Source: Amyelois transitella
Lineage: Eukaryota; Arthropoda; Insecta; Lepidoptera; Pyralidae
Assembly: GCF_032362555.1 (NCBI RefSeq)
Contig: NC_083505.1
Coordinates: forward strand, 6,005,501 to 6,069,500
Reading direction: 5' to 3'
Length of the DNA stretch: 64,000 bases
In this document: in pieces, positions 35,547-47,253 of the stretch
Layout of the letters: each line of letters starts with the position of its first letter
How positions within the stretch are numbered: the stretch's first letter is position 1
Notes under the pieces: model-generated
Databases searched by the model: none
What the model was told of the DNA's origin: nothing
What the model saw: only the letters and a program-made list of their open reading frames with translations
Position numbers and translations under genes: made by a program

Positions 35547-37644
35547 TTATTTAACATATTTTTCCATGAATTTTTTATGAAATTCTGACCTAAGTGAGTC
35601 ATTGATAAATGTGTTGCCTTTCTTTTGTGGCTCAGAACGAGCACAGTTTTTGAACACAACATCATCATCCCATCTTCTTTTAACCTTCATATCATTTTTT
35701 TGTCCTGCTGCAGAGTAATTCAACAAAGGATTCCCAGACAAAATGTTTTCCATTCGTATTCTCTCCTCTTCTTGTTTCCTTTCAGCTTCCTAAAAGAAAA
35801 ATTGCATTATTTGTGACATGTCACGTCTTTATCCCTTGCGGTCAGTTAGATTGATATGCTGTTAACTGTACTATTTCAATAAAAATACTTCAAGCTTATG
35901 TTAAGCTGCTTTGCTTGACAATGGAAACCAAAAGTAAGTATGATTGTATGTCAATTAGCTTTAAAAGACATACATACATACATATAATCACGTCTATATC
36001 CCATGCGGGTTAGACAGAGCCAACAGTCTTGTAAAGACTGATAGGCCACATTCAGCTGTTTGGCTTTAAGACAGAATTGAGATTCAAATAGTGACAGGTT
36101 GCTAGCCCATCGCCTAAAAAAAAATCCCAAGTGTAAGCCTATCCCTTAGTCGCCTTTTACGACATCCATGGTAAAGAGATGGAGTGGTCCCATTCTTTTT
36201 TGTATTGGTGCCGGGAACCACACGGCACTATAAAAGACATTTCAAAATATCAATCTACAACCCTGTAACCTGGCTCCTCTCCAGAAAGGTGAGAATTTAA
36301 CCAGGACTAACGGCATGAAGAAGATATCAAATATAAGGATTCATTATGAGGATCTTAAATATATTTTGTTATTATTATAGTTAGAAATAAATAGTTTTGA
36401 TTTTATTTAAAACATTAGACACTTCAATGTTACATCCCATAATTTTTTTTTAACAATTATGGTACTAATAATGAACTGTTCTAGCAAAAATTTATAAATA
36501 CAAATACTTTATTTGCTATAAATGCTATAAATGCGGTACAATTAAACTAAAAATTACATACCTTCTTTGCCTGTTCTATTGCTCGCTCTTTTTTTATTTT
36601 GTTCAGTTCCGCTAATAATGCCGCAGTGTCATCATCAGAATCGTCAGATTCTGAAGAATCTCCTTCAAGGGGATCATCCGCATCCAAACTTGCAGCGGGT
36701 ACTTGATCTACTTTGGCTCTCTTTGCGGGTGGTTCATTTAGCCTTCTTGTGCTTGGGCCTTTAATTTCCTTTTCTCTATCATCTAGTTCTTTGCGAAAAT
36801 CTCTTGATCTTAACTCTTCAGTGGTGCCTTGTCCTTGTTCTCTAATAAGTGACAAAAATATGATTTGTTAAAATTTATATCAACTTCCTTTAGAACCGAC
36901 AAGAAGAGACAGACAGACAGACCAGTTGCTGCAAAAATCTTCTTCCTCCTAGCTTAAGTCCCTGTTGCATCCTATCCACTCTGGAGAGGAACCCGAGTAA
37001 TGCCTTTGGCCATGGATCCTGGGCTGGGTGAGTCAGGTTTTCACATGAAGCAACTCCTCCGCAACCTTTACAGGTAAACCTATCACGTATTGGATTGATC
37101 GATGTTATCCCTCACCGTAAAAGAATCAGTTAGTAGTCAAACCAACGTAGTTTCATTACATCTAAATAGTCATTGATACATTGCCGAGAGATGGGATTCA
37201 AACCTGTGCCTTTCTGCACATCACGGATTTTGACCGGGCACCTTACCGATTCCACCAACGACACCACAATCTCTGCATAGTTACTTTTTGCTTCATCTAT
37301 ATTCATTAATCTTTTCATGCAAGTTAAGAACGAGTACACTAAACCTAGTGTACTCTTGTTCTAAACTTTCTTACACTTGAATATTCCTGATTACATCAAG
37401 ATACATACGTCTTGGCCTTCCTTCCTGGTTGACCTGCTTTCATCCATACTTACAACATGACCATTATCCAAGCAATCCCTTTCAACTTTAAAGTGTCCAG
37501 ATAAATCACTCACCTGTATTTTAACTTCGTATGTCCAGGCAGATCTCTACTGGAGTACTGTCGAGATATAGCGCTCAAATCCTTTTCACCACGTCCTTGT
37601 CCACCTCTAGCCGGATCAAAAGTGGGCCTTGCTGCGGTGGTCAT
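35547..37644 (-). CDS. Cwc15: Cwc15 spliceosome-associated protein, single (ancestral-type) gene
   Basis: Exons in reading order: 37644-37514, 36841-36562, 35789-35547; 217 residues. The protein is a component of the PRP19-related part of the activated spliceosome and acts in nuclear pre-mRNA splicing. The N-terminus [15 protein letters not shown] and [14 protein letters not shown], the acidic middle [16 protein letters not shown] with [18 protein letters not shown], and the C-terminus [27 protein letters not shown] and [13 protein letters not shown] match human CWC15 as I recall it, which is slightly longer (229 residues). It matches the human protein better than the array copies do at residues 121, 153-154, 179 and 211, so it is taken as the conserved gene. 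All borders are GT-AG and no break is seen. Confidence 0.97.
35972..36230 (-). mobile_element. SINE family 1 in Cwc15 intron 2, with empty sites in the array
   Basis: Full-length copy flanked by an exact 10-bp duplication TAAAAGACAT (35962-35971 and 36231-36240). The matching site in every array unit is empty and reads ATATAAAAGACATTCC with one copy of the target. The insertion therefore followed the duplication that founded the array. Confidence 0.92.
36945..37272 (-). mobile_element. SINE family 2 with tRNA-like head, Cwc15 intron 1
   Basis: Read on the minus strand it starts GTGTCGTTGGTGGAATCGGT, has a B box GGTTTGAATCC about 45 bases on, then a body with GTGAGGGATAACATCGATC and GGATCCATGGCC. 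That order is typical of a tRNA-derived SINE. The array copies keep the body but lack the tRNA-like head. Confidence 0.7.
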
Positions 37645-37810
37645 TTTAAATGATTGAGCTCTATTCAATTGTAATAATTTGTACTTATTTTTCTCTCAAT
37701 ATTCGTTTATGATTAGGCCACGAACAGTTACACCAACAAATACCAAGCACGATTGTTTGCAATTCACTGCACGCTTGCTTGTTTGCTTAGCCTTGCAGTT
37801 TGCGACACAG
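37645..37810 (-). promoter_or_regulatory. Cwc15 5' flank shared with the array copies
   Basis: About 165 bases upstream of the ATG remain alignable to the same place in the array units (CAGCAAATACCACGCACGAT there, CAACAAATACCAAGCACGAT here). Homology stops near 37810. The shared block probably contains the core promoter. Confidence 0.4.
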
Positions 37811-39039
37811 ACTAGGAATGTGAAAAATTAATCATAAGTAAAAATCGATACATGATTTTTTTAAAATTAATTATCGATTTTTTTATAATCATGCAATAAA
37901 TGCACCCCGACATTACGTTTGGTCTTCTGGCTTAGAGCCCAGAACGCGAACTGCCAAAGAATCATAATATAATAATCAAAGCTCCATAATATTACATTAA
38001 CACCAACTGTGCATTCTTTCTGTGCTTTTAAAACAGTTTAGATGATTCATTTAATCAAACATTAACTAGATGGATAGTCGATGAATTGTATTTTACCGAC
38101 ATTCGGTTGATTTGTAATTCATTTTTCGTTGTTGAAATTTTTTTAAAACTTTAATTTGTGTTGATTATATAAGGACTTACTTACTGTTTCTGATTATAAT
38201 TTTAAAATAATAAATTTATTGATATAATTTATACGGCGTTTATTATGACATTAATTGAAAAATTAGGAAAAAAATTATCAATATAATAAAATCAATTATT
38301 TTCTTAAGAAAAATCGATTTATCATTCTAAAGAAATAGACCGATTAAATAAAAATCGATGTTTTATCAACAAGTCACATCCCTCACACAGATAATAAATA
38401 TGAATGTCTAAAGACTAAGTATGTAGGTATGTAGGTAGTCATTAGTTCACCGTTTAGTTCCTTTTTATGCGGATAGCACTAGTGTCGCATCTGTCCTTAG
38501 AGATGTGCAAGCAAAGCTGATATCGACAAGCTAGTTATGTACCTACTCGAAATCGAAATTTGCTGCTCGGATTGCCCATGTTTTGTTCTATTATTATTTA
38601 TTAACATAAATCTTAATTTAAAAATATATTTATTTTCAAAATAGGATATAAGTTAAACCTTTAAAAGTCAACGCAAAATTTTCGGTTTTGTTTGGTTCGC
38701 AGTGACATGGGCACATATATAATCGTTTGCAACGTCACACTAGAATCCTTTTACTTGAACCTGGCGGAGATGGCATACCGAGACTTTTCTTTCCCAGATA
38801 GTGAGCAAGCTCCCGCAACCCGTTGCCGTAATACCATAGCCGTTTCTGTTACATTTACTAGGTACTTCTGCTTCAGAAGTCGTGCAATATGAAAGACATA
38901 ATTGTGGCCAAAGACAAAAAAACATGGCCGAAAATATGGCGGCACAAGCAGCCAATAGGGGCGTGCGATACTAAAGCTATACATTGGAACTACAGACAGT
39001 GCCCAGGCCTGGTTTTCACCTCGCAACGCGCGAACGAAA
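37811..39039. other. Unique spacer between Cwc15 and the array
   Basis: Non-coding as far as I can see. 37830-38380 is very AT-rich; 38690-39030 is more mixed and has short reading frames on both strands without recognisable content. The array begins at its right end. Confidence 0.5.
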
Positions 39040-39408
39040 CGTCACAACGAAGCGAAGCGATAGGTACCTACGTGTGTATCTCTGTACTGTACACGTAACC
39101 TAGGTACTTACCGAACACTGACATTGACACTGACACTGACAGCCGACTTTGATTGAATGTGGATTGAATGCTGTCAACTCTCACCGACGAGAAGGCGCTA
39201 GATCGTATCAAAAAAGCGCTAGATTGCAAATATTTACTATTTCGTGTGTATATATTATGTAGGTACTGCAGTATTGTTATTTCCGAAAGGATGAATCGAT
39301 GTTGTTCTTTTGACATTCTCAGTACCTATAGTATCATATCAAATAACAGGGCTTCATAGTAACTATATACCTACACTATACTATAATACACATCATGACT
39401 AAATTGTG

Positions 39409-39643
39409 ACTAAAGAATAGGACCACTCCATCTCTTTCCTATGGATGTCGTAAAAGGCGACTAAGGGATAGGCTTACAAACTTGGGATTCTATTTTAAGG
39501 CGATGGGCTAGCAACCTGTCGCTATTTTTGAATCTCAATTCTATCATTAAGCCAAATAGCTGAGCGTGGCCTATCAGTATTTTCAAGACAATTGGCTCTG
39601 TCTACCCCACAAGGGATATAGACGTGACCATATGTATGTATGT
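39409..39643 (+). mobile_element. SINE family 1 copy amplified with the array
   Basis: A 5'-truncated copy with an 11-bp duplication ACTAAATTGTG (39398-39408 and 39644-39654). The same insertion with the same borders is in every unit: 43090-43324, 46772-47006, 53668-53902, 57349-57583 and 63120-63354. It was therefore in the founder unit before amplification. Confidence 0.9.
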
Positions 39644-40885
39644 ACTAAATTGTGTCGTGCCTGTTCACAATGCAATATCGCACGGCAAAACACAACGGTC
39701 GGTGCGGTGTAGGTAGGTGGTACCTATGTTTGTTTGCGACGCGAACTCCTATGAACGTTGAACGGAGATCTAAACGTCTAATCACTACTATATTGATATT
39801 ATAAAGGAAAGTCTCCATGTGTTAAATGTTCATACCAAATTTCAAGTAAATCGGTCCAGTGGATTATGCGTGTTGCGTCTCCAGACAGACAGACAGAAAA
39901 CTTTATTCCACTGAGAATATAAAAAGAAAAATATCCAATGTACAATGTACAATTTTTTTGTTCTTCAGATTGAATATAATACATATGTATATTATGTACC
40001 TACTCCTACCTATATCACGTTTTCATCTCTTAAGGTGTAGACGCAGCCAACGGTCATAATAGAGCCATCTCTTCAATGTGTCGTAAGGCGATTTTTATTA
40101 AGTATAATTTTTTTTGTACATTGTTAATGTAGTAGAGTAGATTTTGCTTTTCGAAATCCTATTGGATTGTCATCAAGAATTTTAATTTTTTGCTAAAACG
40201 CTATATAAATATACTTTCGAAAAGACTGGAAGGCCATGCCTTCCTCCATGACTTAATAATTTATAAATACATACATATACCTATACCTAAGCGTATAAGT
40301 TGCGTTCAGTAAGTTGCAGTAAGTGTTGCCTCTTTTTCAACAAGTTCCCGTCATCAGATCTTGTGACAAATATGAAAACACCTTAGTAGGGTGTAGATGT
40401 AGTTTAAAAATAAAACCATACAAGTAGGTTCATAAAAAAAATTTATACAAATAATTACATAAACGATAATTAATACTATTATTATTTTAAACAAAATTCT
40501 GCACGGGGCTTCGCTCCCTTCTAATCTAAGATGTTATAAAACAAAGGGGTAATATGAAGACATAATTACATATATAAAAATAAAAAAATACAAAGCGTTC
40601 ATTAAAATTGATATTTATACATAACACCTAACCTAATGAGACATCGGCCTTAGGGCCCTTTAATACATAGCCATACATAGGCATTGTATAGAATGCTTGT
40701 TTAATACTGATTTCGTACAGTTTTTGTTGGCTCACTATAACAAATCATGGAAAAATATTATACTGTGCTGATAAGAAAACAACATTTTTTTTTTTTGTTT
40801 TAAAATGTAACAAATAGATTATCGTCTGCTAAAAGTAGCAGACTAATCACAGATTAAGAGCTCAAAAAAATCAATAACACTATCA

Positions 40886-42444
40886 TTATTTAACATATTT
40901 TTCCATGGTTTTTTTATGAAATTCTGACCTAAGTGAGTCATTGATAAATGTGTTGCCTTTCTTTTGTGGCTCAGAACGAGCACAGTTTTTGAAAACGACA
41001 TCACCATCCCATCTTCTTTTCACCTTCATATAATTTTTTTGTTCTGCTCCCGAGTAATTCAACAGAGGATTCCCAGAAAAAACGTTTTCCATTCGTATTC
41101 TCTCCTCTTCTCGTTTCTTTTCAGCTTCCTAAAACAAAAATTACATTATTTGTGACATGTCACGTCTTTATCCCTTGCAGTAGCTTGGGTAGAAAATACA
41201 GTCTGCACTGTTGCCTGTACTATTAATAAAAAAACTCCTCAAGGCTATGTTTGGCTGCTTAGCTTGACGATTGAAATTAACAGCAGGTATGTATGATTGT
41301 GTGATGATTAGATATAAAAGACATTCCAAAAAACTGGAAAGGTATAAAACATATGTATGTACTTGGTATTGAGGTATTATTTTAAAAATTGGATTTTTAG
41401 AGTTTTCTAGTTGAAAATAGGCATCATTTGCAGGTATCAAATGAAATAAAATAAAAATTAAACCCTGCCTACTCTCCAGAGAGGTGAGGACGTAACAAAA
41501 TTTCATTTAACAATGATGGTGCTAACAACGAACTGTTCTCGCAAAAAATGTAAATAATCAAACTAAAAATTACATACCTTCTTTGCCTGTTCTGTTGCTC
41601 GCTCTTTTTTTATTTTGTTCAATTCCTCTAATAATGCCGCAGTGTCATCATCGGAATCATCCGATTCTGAAGTATCTCCTTCAAGGGGATCATCCGCATC
41701 CAAAATTGCAGCGGGTACTTGATCCACTTTGGCTCTCTTTGCGGATGGTTCATTTAGCCTTCTTGTGCTCGGGCCTTTAATTTCTTTTTCTCTATCGTCT
41801 AGTTCTTTGCGAAAATCCCTTGATCGTAACTCTTCAGTGGTGCCTTGTCCTCGGTGTCTAAAAAGTAAGAATAACATCATTTGTTAAAATTTAAATCAAC
41901 TTCCTTTAGAACATTCAACACGCAGTTAAGATATTCGGACCAGTTGCTGCATAAATCTTCTTCCTCCTGGCATTAGAACCGGTTGCATCCTCAACACTCT
42001 GGAGAGGAGCCCGGGGTATGCCTTTGACCATGGATCCTGGATTGGGTGAGTCAGGATTTCACACGAAACGACTCCCATCTGACCTCCGCAACCTTTGCAC
42101 GTAAACCTAACCCATGTTGGATCGGTCGATGTTTTCCCTCGCCGTAAGAGCAGTTCGGTTAGTATTCAAACTAGTGTAAATTAAAATCTAAAATAGTCAT
42201 TGGTCTCAATTGGCCTTCCGTCCTGGTTGACCTGCTTTCATCCATACTTACAACATGACCAAACCATCCAAGCAATCCTTTTGAACTTTAAAGTGTCCAG
42301 ATAAATCACTCACCTGTATTTTAATTTCGTATGTCCAGGCAGATCTCTACTGGAGTACTGTCGAGATATAGCGCTCAAATCCTTTTCGCCGCGTCCTTGT
42401 CCACCTCTAGCCGGATCAAAAGTGGGCCTTGCTGCCGTGGTCAT
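40886..42444 (-). CDS. Cwc15 paralogue, array copy 1
   Basis: Exons in reading order: 42444-42314, 41857-41578, 41128-40886; 217 residues with the same exon lengths (131, 280, 243) and phases as the single gene. Sixteen residues differ from it: E45H, Q46R, P82S, S95I, S106T, A121E, I132T, R141K, Q143R, I153V, L154F, A164G, G166E, D170Y, D179G and F211T. Exon 1 has only synonymous differences, at least four. D179G alters the conserved WDDDVVF core and F211T the conserved HKKFMEKY end. Introns are shorter (456 and 449 bp against 672 and 772), largely because the parent intron 2 holds an extra SINE. The intact frame and splice sites suggest a usable gene. Whether it is expressed cannot be seen. 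Confidence 0.9.
41945..42180 (-). mobile_element. SINE family 2 body in paralogue intron 1
   Basis: Contains TGGATCCTGGATTGGGTGAG and CACTCTGGAGAGGAGCCCG, matching the repeat in the single Cwc15 gene, but ends before the tRNA-like head. It is repeated in each unit at the same place. Confidence 0.6.
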
Positions 42445-42720
42445 TTTCAATAATTGAGCTTTATTCAATTGTAGATACCTAATAATATATAATTATTTTT
42501 CCTTCAATATTCGTATGAGATTAGGTGTCTATGTAAGTACCTACTTATTATTCAGAATAGGTCTCAAATTATTAAACAAGCTCTAACAACGATACCGCCA
42601 CGCGGCCACGGACACGTACACCAGCAAATACCACGCACGATAAATTATTTGCAATTCGCTGCACCCTTGTTTGTTTTGTGTTGCAGTTTGCTTGCACTCT
42701 GCACCACGCAACGCACGACA

Positions 42721-45700
42721 CGTCACAACGAAGCGAAGCGATAGGTACCTACGTGTGTATCTCTGTACTGTACACGTAACCTAGGTACTTACCGAACACT
42801 GACATTGACACTGACACTGACAGCCGACTTTGATTGAATGTGGATTGAATGCTGTCAACTCTCACCGACGAGAAGGCGCTAGATCGTATCAAAAAAGCGC
42901 TAGATTGCAAATATTTACTATTTCGTGTGTATATATTATGTAGGTACTGCAGTATTGTTATTTCCGAAAGGATGAATCGATGTTGTTCTTTTGACATTCT
43001 CAGTACCTATAGTATCATATCAAATAACAGGGCTTCATAGTAACTATATACCTACACTATACTATAATACACATCATGACTAAATTGTGACTAAAGAATA
43101 GGACCACTCCATCTCTTTCCTATGGATGTCGTAAAAGGCGACTAAGGGATAGGCTTACAAACTTGGGATTCTATTTTAAGGCGATGGGCTAGCAACCTGT
43201 CGCTATTTTTGAATCTCAATTCTATCATTAAGCCAAATAGCTGAGCGTGGCCTATCAGTATTTTCAAGACAATTGGCTCTGTCTACCCCACAAGGGATAT
43301 AGACGTGACCATATGTATGTATGTACTAAATTGTGTCGTGCCTGTTCACAATGCAATATCGCACGGCAAAACACAACGGTCGGTGCGGTGTAGGTAGGTG
43401 GTACCTATGTTTGTTTGCGACGCGAACTCCTATGAACGTTGAACGGAGATCTAAACGTCTAATCACTACTATATTGATATTATAAAGGAAAGTCTCCATG
43501 TGTTAAATGTTCATACCAAATTTCAAGTAAATCGGTCCAGTGGATTATGCGTGTTGCGTCTCCAGACAGACAGACAGAAAACTTTATTCCACTGAGAATA
43601 TAAAAAGAAAAATATCCAATGTACAATGTACAATTTTTTTGTTCTTCAGATTGAATATAATACATATGTATATTATGTACCTACTCCTACCTATATCACG
43701 TTTTCATCTCTTAAGGTGTAGACGCAGCCAACGGTCATAATAGAGCCATCTCTTCAATGTGTCGTAAGGCGATTTTTATTAAGTATAATTTTTTTTGTAC
43801 ATTGTTAATGTAGTAGAGTAGATTTTGCTTTTCGAAATCCTATTGGATTGTCATCAAGAATTTTAATTTTTTGCTAAAACGCTATATAAATATACTTTCG
43901 AAAAGACTGGAAGGCCATGCCTTCCTCCATGACTTAATAATTTATAAATACATACATATACCTATACCTAAGCGTATAAGTTGCGTTCAGTAAGTTGCAG
44001 TAAGTGTTGCCTCTTTTTCAACAAGTTCCCGTCATCAGATCTTGTGACAAATATGAAAACACCTTAGTAGGGTGTAGATGTAGTTTAAAAATAAAACCAT
44101 ACAAGTAGGTTCATAAAAAAAATTTATACAAATAATTACATAAACGATAATTAATACTATTATTATATTAAACAAAATTCTGCACGGGGCTTCGCTCCCT
44201 TCTAATCTAAGATGTTATAAAACAAAGGGGTAATATGAAGACATAATTACATATATAAAAATAAAAAAATACAAAGCGTTCATTAAAATTGATATTTATA
44301 CATAACACCTAACCTAATGAGACATCGGCCTTAGGGCCCTTTAATACATAGCCATACATAGGCATTGTATAGAATGCTTGTTTAATACTGATTTCGTACA
44401 GTTTTTGTTGGCTCACTATAACAAATCATGGAAAAATATTATACTGTGCTGATAAGAAAACAACATTTTTTTTTTTTTGTTTTAAAATGTAACAAATAGA
44501 TTATCGTCTGCTAAAAGTAGCAGACTAATCACAGATTAAGAGCTCAAAAAAATCAATAACACTATCATTATTTAACATATTTTTCCATGGTTTTTTTATG
44601 AAATTCTGACCTAAGTGAGTCATTGATAAATGTGTTGCCTTTCTTTTGTGGCTCAGAACGAGCACAGTTTTTGAAAACGACATCACCATCCCATCTTCTT
44701 TTCACCTTCATATAATTTTTTTGTTCTGCTCCCGAGTAATTCAACAGAGGATTCCCAGAAAAAACGTTTTCCATTCGTATTCTCTCCTCTTCTCGTTTCT
44801 TTTCAGCTTCCTAAAACAAAAATTACATTATTTGTGACATGTCACGTCTTTATCCCTTGCAGTAGCTTGGGTAGAAAATACAGTCTGCACTGTTGCCTGT
44901 ACTATTAATAAAAAAACTCCTCAAGGCTATGTTTGGCTGCTTAGCTTGACGATTGAAATTAACAGCAGGTATGTATGATTGTGTGATGATTAGATATAAA
45001 AGACATTCCAAAAAACTGGAAAGGTATAAAACATATGTATGTACTTGGTATTGAGGTATTATTTTAAAAATTGGATTTTTAGAGTTTTCTAGTTGAAAAT
45101 AGGCATCATTTGCAGGTATCAAATGAAATAAAATAAAAATTAAACCCTGCCTACTCTCCAGAGAGGTGAGGACGTAACAAAATTTCATTTAACAATGATG
45201 GTACTAACAACGAACTGTTCTCGCAAAAAATGTAAATAATCAAACTAAAAATTACATACCTTCTTTGCCTGTTCTGTTGCTCGCTCTTTTTTTATTTTGT
45301 TCAATTCCTCTAATAATGCCGCAGTGTCATCATCGGAATCATCAGATTCTGAAGTATCTCCTTCAAGGGGATCATCCGCATCCAAAATTGCAGCGGGTAC
45401 TTGATCCACTTTGGCTCTCTTTGCGGATGGTTCATTTAGCCTTCTTGTGCTCGGGCCTTTAATTTCTTTTTCTCTATCGTCTAGTTCTTTGCGAAAATCC
45501 CTTGATCGTAACTCTTCAGTGGTGCCTTGTCCTCGGTGTCTAAAAAGTAAGAATAACATCATTTGTTAAAATTTAAATCAACTTCCTTTAGAACATTCAA
45601 CACGCAGTTAAGATATTCGGACCAGTTGCTGCATAAATCTTCTTCCTCCTGGCATTAGAACCGGTTGCATCCTCAACACTCTGGAGAGGAGCCCGGGGTA

Positions 45701-46402
45701 TGCCTTTGACCATGGATCCTGGATTGGGTGAGTCAGGATTTCACACGAAACGACTCCCATCTGACCTCCGCAACCTTTGCACGTAAACCTAACCCATGTT
45801 GGATCGGTCGATGTTTTCCCTCGCCGTAAGAGCAGTTCGGTTAGTATTCAAACTAGTGTAAATTAAAATCTAAAATAGTCATTGGTCTCAATTGGCCTTC
45901 CGTCCTGGTTGACCTGCTTTCATCCATACTTACAACATGACCAAACCATCCAAGCAATCCTTTTGAACTTTAAAGTGTCCAGATAAATCACTCACCTGTA
46001 TTTTAATTTCGTATGTCCAGGCAGATCTCTACTGGAGTACTGTCGAGATATAGCGCTCAAATCCTTTTCGCCGCGTCCTTGTCCACCTCTAGCCGGATCA
46101 AAAGTGGGCCTTGCTGCCGTGGTCATTTTCAATAATTGAGCTTTATTCAATTGTAGATACCTAATAATATATAATTATTTTTCCTTCAATATTCGTATGA
46201 GATTAGGTGTCTATGTAAGTACCTACTTATTATTCAGAATAGGTCTCAAATTATTAAACAAGCTCTAACAACGATACCGCCACGCGGCCACGGACACGTA
46301 CACCAGCAAATACCACGCACGATAAATTATTTGCAATTCGCTGCACCCTTGTTTGTTTTGTGTTGCAGTTTGCTTGCACTCTGCACCACGCAACGCACGA
46401 CA
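42721..46402. repeat. Array unit 2 (3682 bp)
   Basis: No insertion. It groups with units 3 and 4 by ATTATATTAAAC near 44162 and the ATCAGATTC variant in exon 2. Confidence 0.95.
44568..46126 (-). CDS. Cwc15 paralogue, array copy 2
   Basis: Exons 46126-45996, 45539-45260 and 44810-44568. The predicted protein is the same as copy 1. The exon 2 codon difference (TCG to TCT sense) is silent. Confidence 0.9.
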
Positions 46403-47245
46403 CGTCACAACGAAGCGAAGCGATAGGTACCTACGTGTGTATCTCTGTACTGTACACGTAACCTAGGTACTTACCGAACACTGACATTGACACTGACACT
46501 GACAGCCGACTTTGATTGAATGTGGATTGAATGCTGTCAACTCTCACCGACGAGAAGGCGCTAGATCGTATCAAAAAAGCGCTAGATTGCAAATATTTAC
46601 TATTTCGTGTGTATATATTATGTAGGTACTGCAGTATTGTTATTTCCGAAAGGATGAATCGATGTTGTTCTTTTGACATTCTCAGTACCTATAGTATCAT
46701 ATCAAATAACAGGGCTTCATAGTAACTATATACCTACACTATACTATAATACACATCATGACTAAATTGTGACTAAAGAATAGGACCACTCCATCTCTTT
46801 CCTATGGATGTCGTAAAAGGCGACTAAGGGATAGGCTTACAAACTTGGGATTCTATTTTAAGGCGATGGGCTAGCAACCTGTCGCTATTTTTGAATCTCA
46901 ATTCTATCATTAAGCCAAATAGCTGAGCGTGGCCTATCAGTATTTTCAAGACAATTGGCTCTGTCTACCCCACAAGGGATATAGACGTGACCATATGTAT
47001 GTATGTACTAAATTGTGTCGTGCCTGTTCACAATGCAATATCGCACGGCAAAACACAACGGTCGGTGCGGTGTAGGTAGGTGGTACCTATGTTTGTTTGC
47101 GACGCGAACTCCTATGAACGTTGAACGGAGATCTAAACGTCTAATCACTACTATATTGATATTATAAAGGAAAGTCTCCATGTGTTAAATGTTCATACCA
47201 AATTTCAAGTAAATCGGTCCAGTGGATTATGCGTGTTGCGTCTCC

Positions 47246-47253
47246 AGACAGAC
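47246..47253. repeat. 8-bp target duplication, left copy
   Basis: AGACAGAC, repeated at 50460-50467. The empty site CTCCAGACAGACAGACAG is seen in units 1, 2, 4, 5 and 6. Eight bases is the hAT standard. Confidence 0.95.

Larger units (their letters stand above)
39040..42720. repeat. Array unit 1 (3681 bp)
   Basis: First unit, no insertion. It has a private G in GATGGTGCTAAC near 41515 where the other units have A. It shares ATTATTTTAAAC (near 40485) and the ATCCGATTC codon variant (exon 2) with unit 5 only. Confidence 0.95.

Noticed and set aside
35547-37644. The single Cwc15 gene as a processed retrocopy
   Set aside because: It has two introns with proper borders, and so do all array copies.
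41168-41506. 112-codon minus-strand frame repeated in every unit
   Set aside because: It lies within intron 2 of the Cwc15 paralogue, includes repeat-derived sequence and resembles no protein family.
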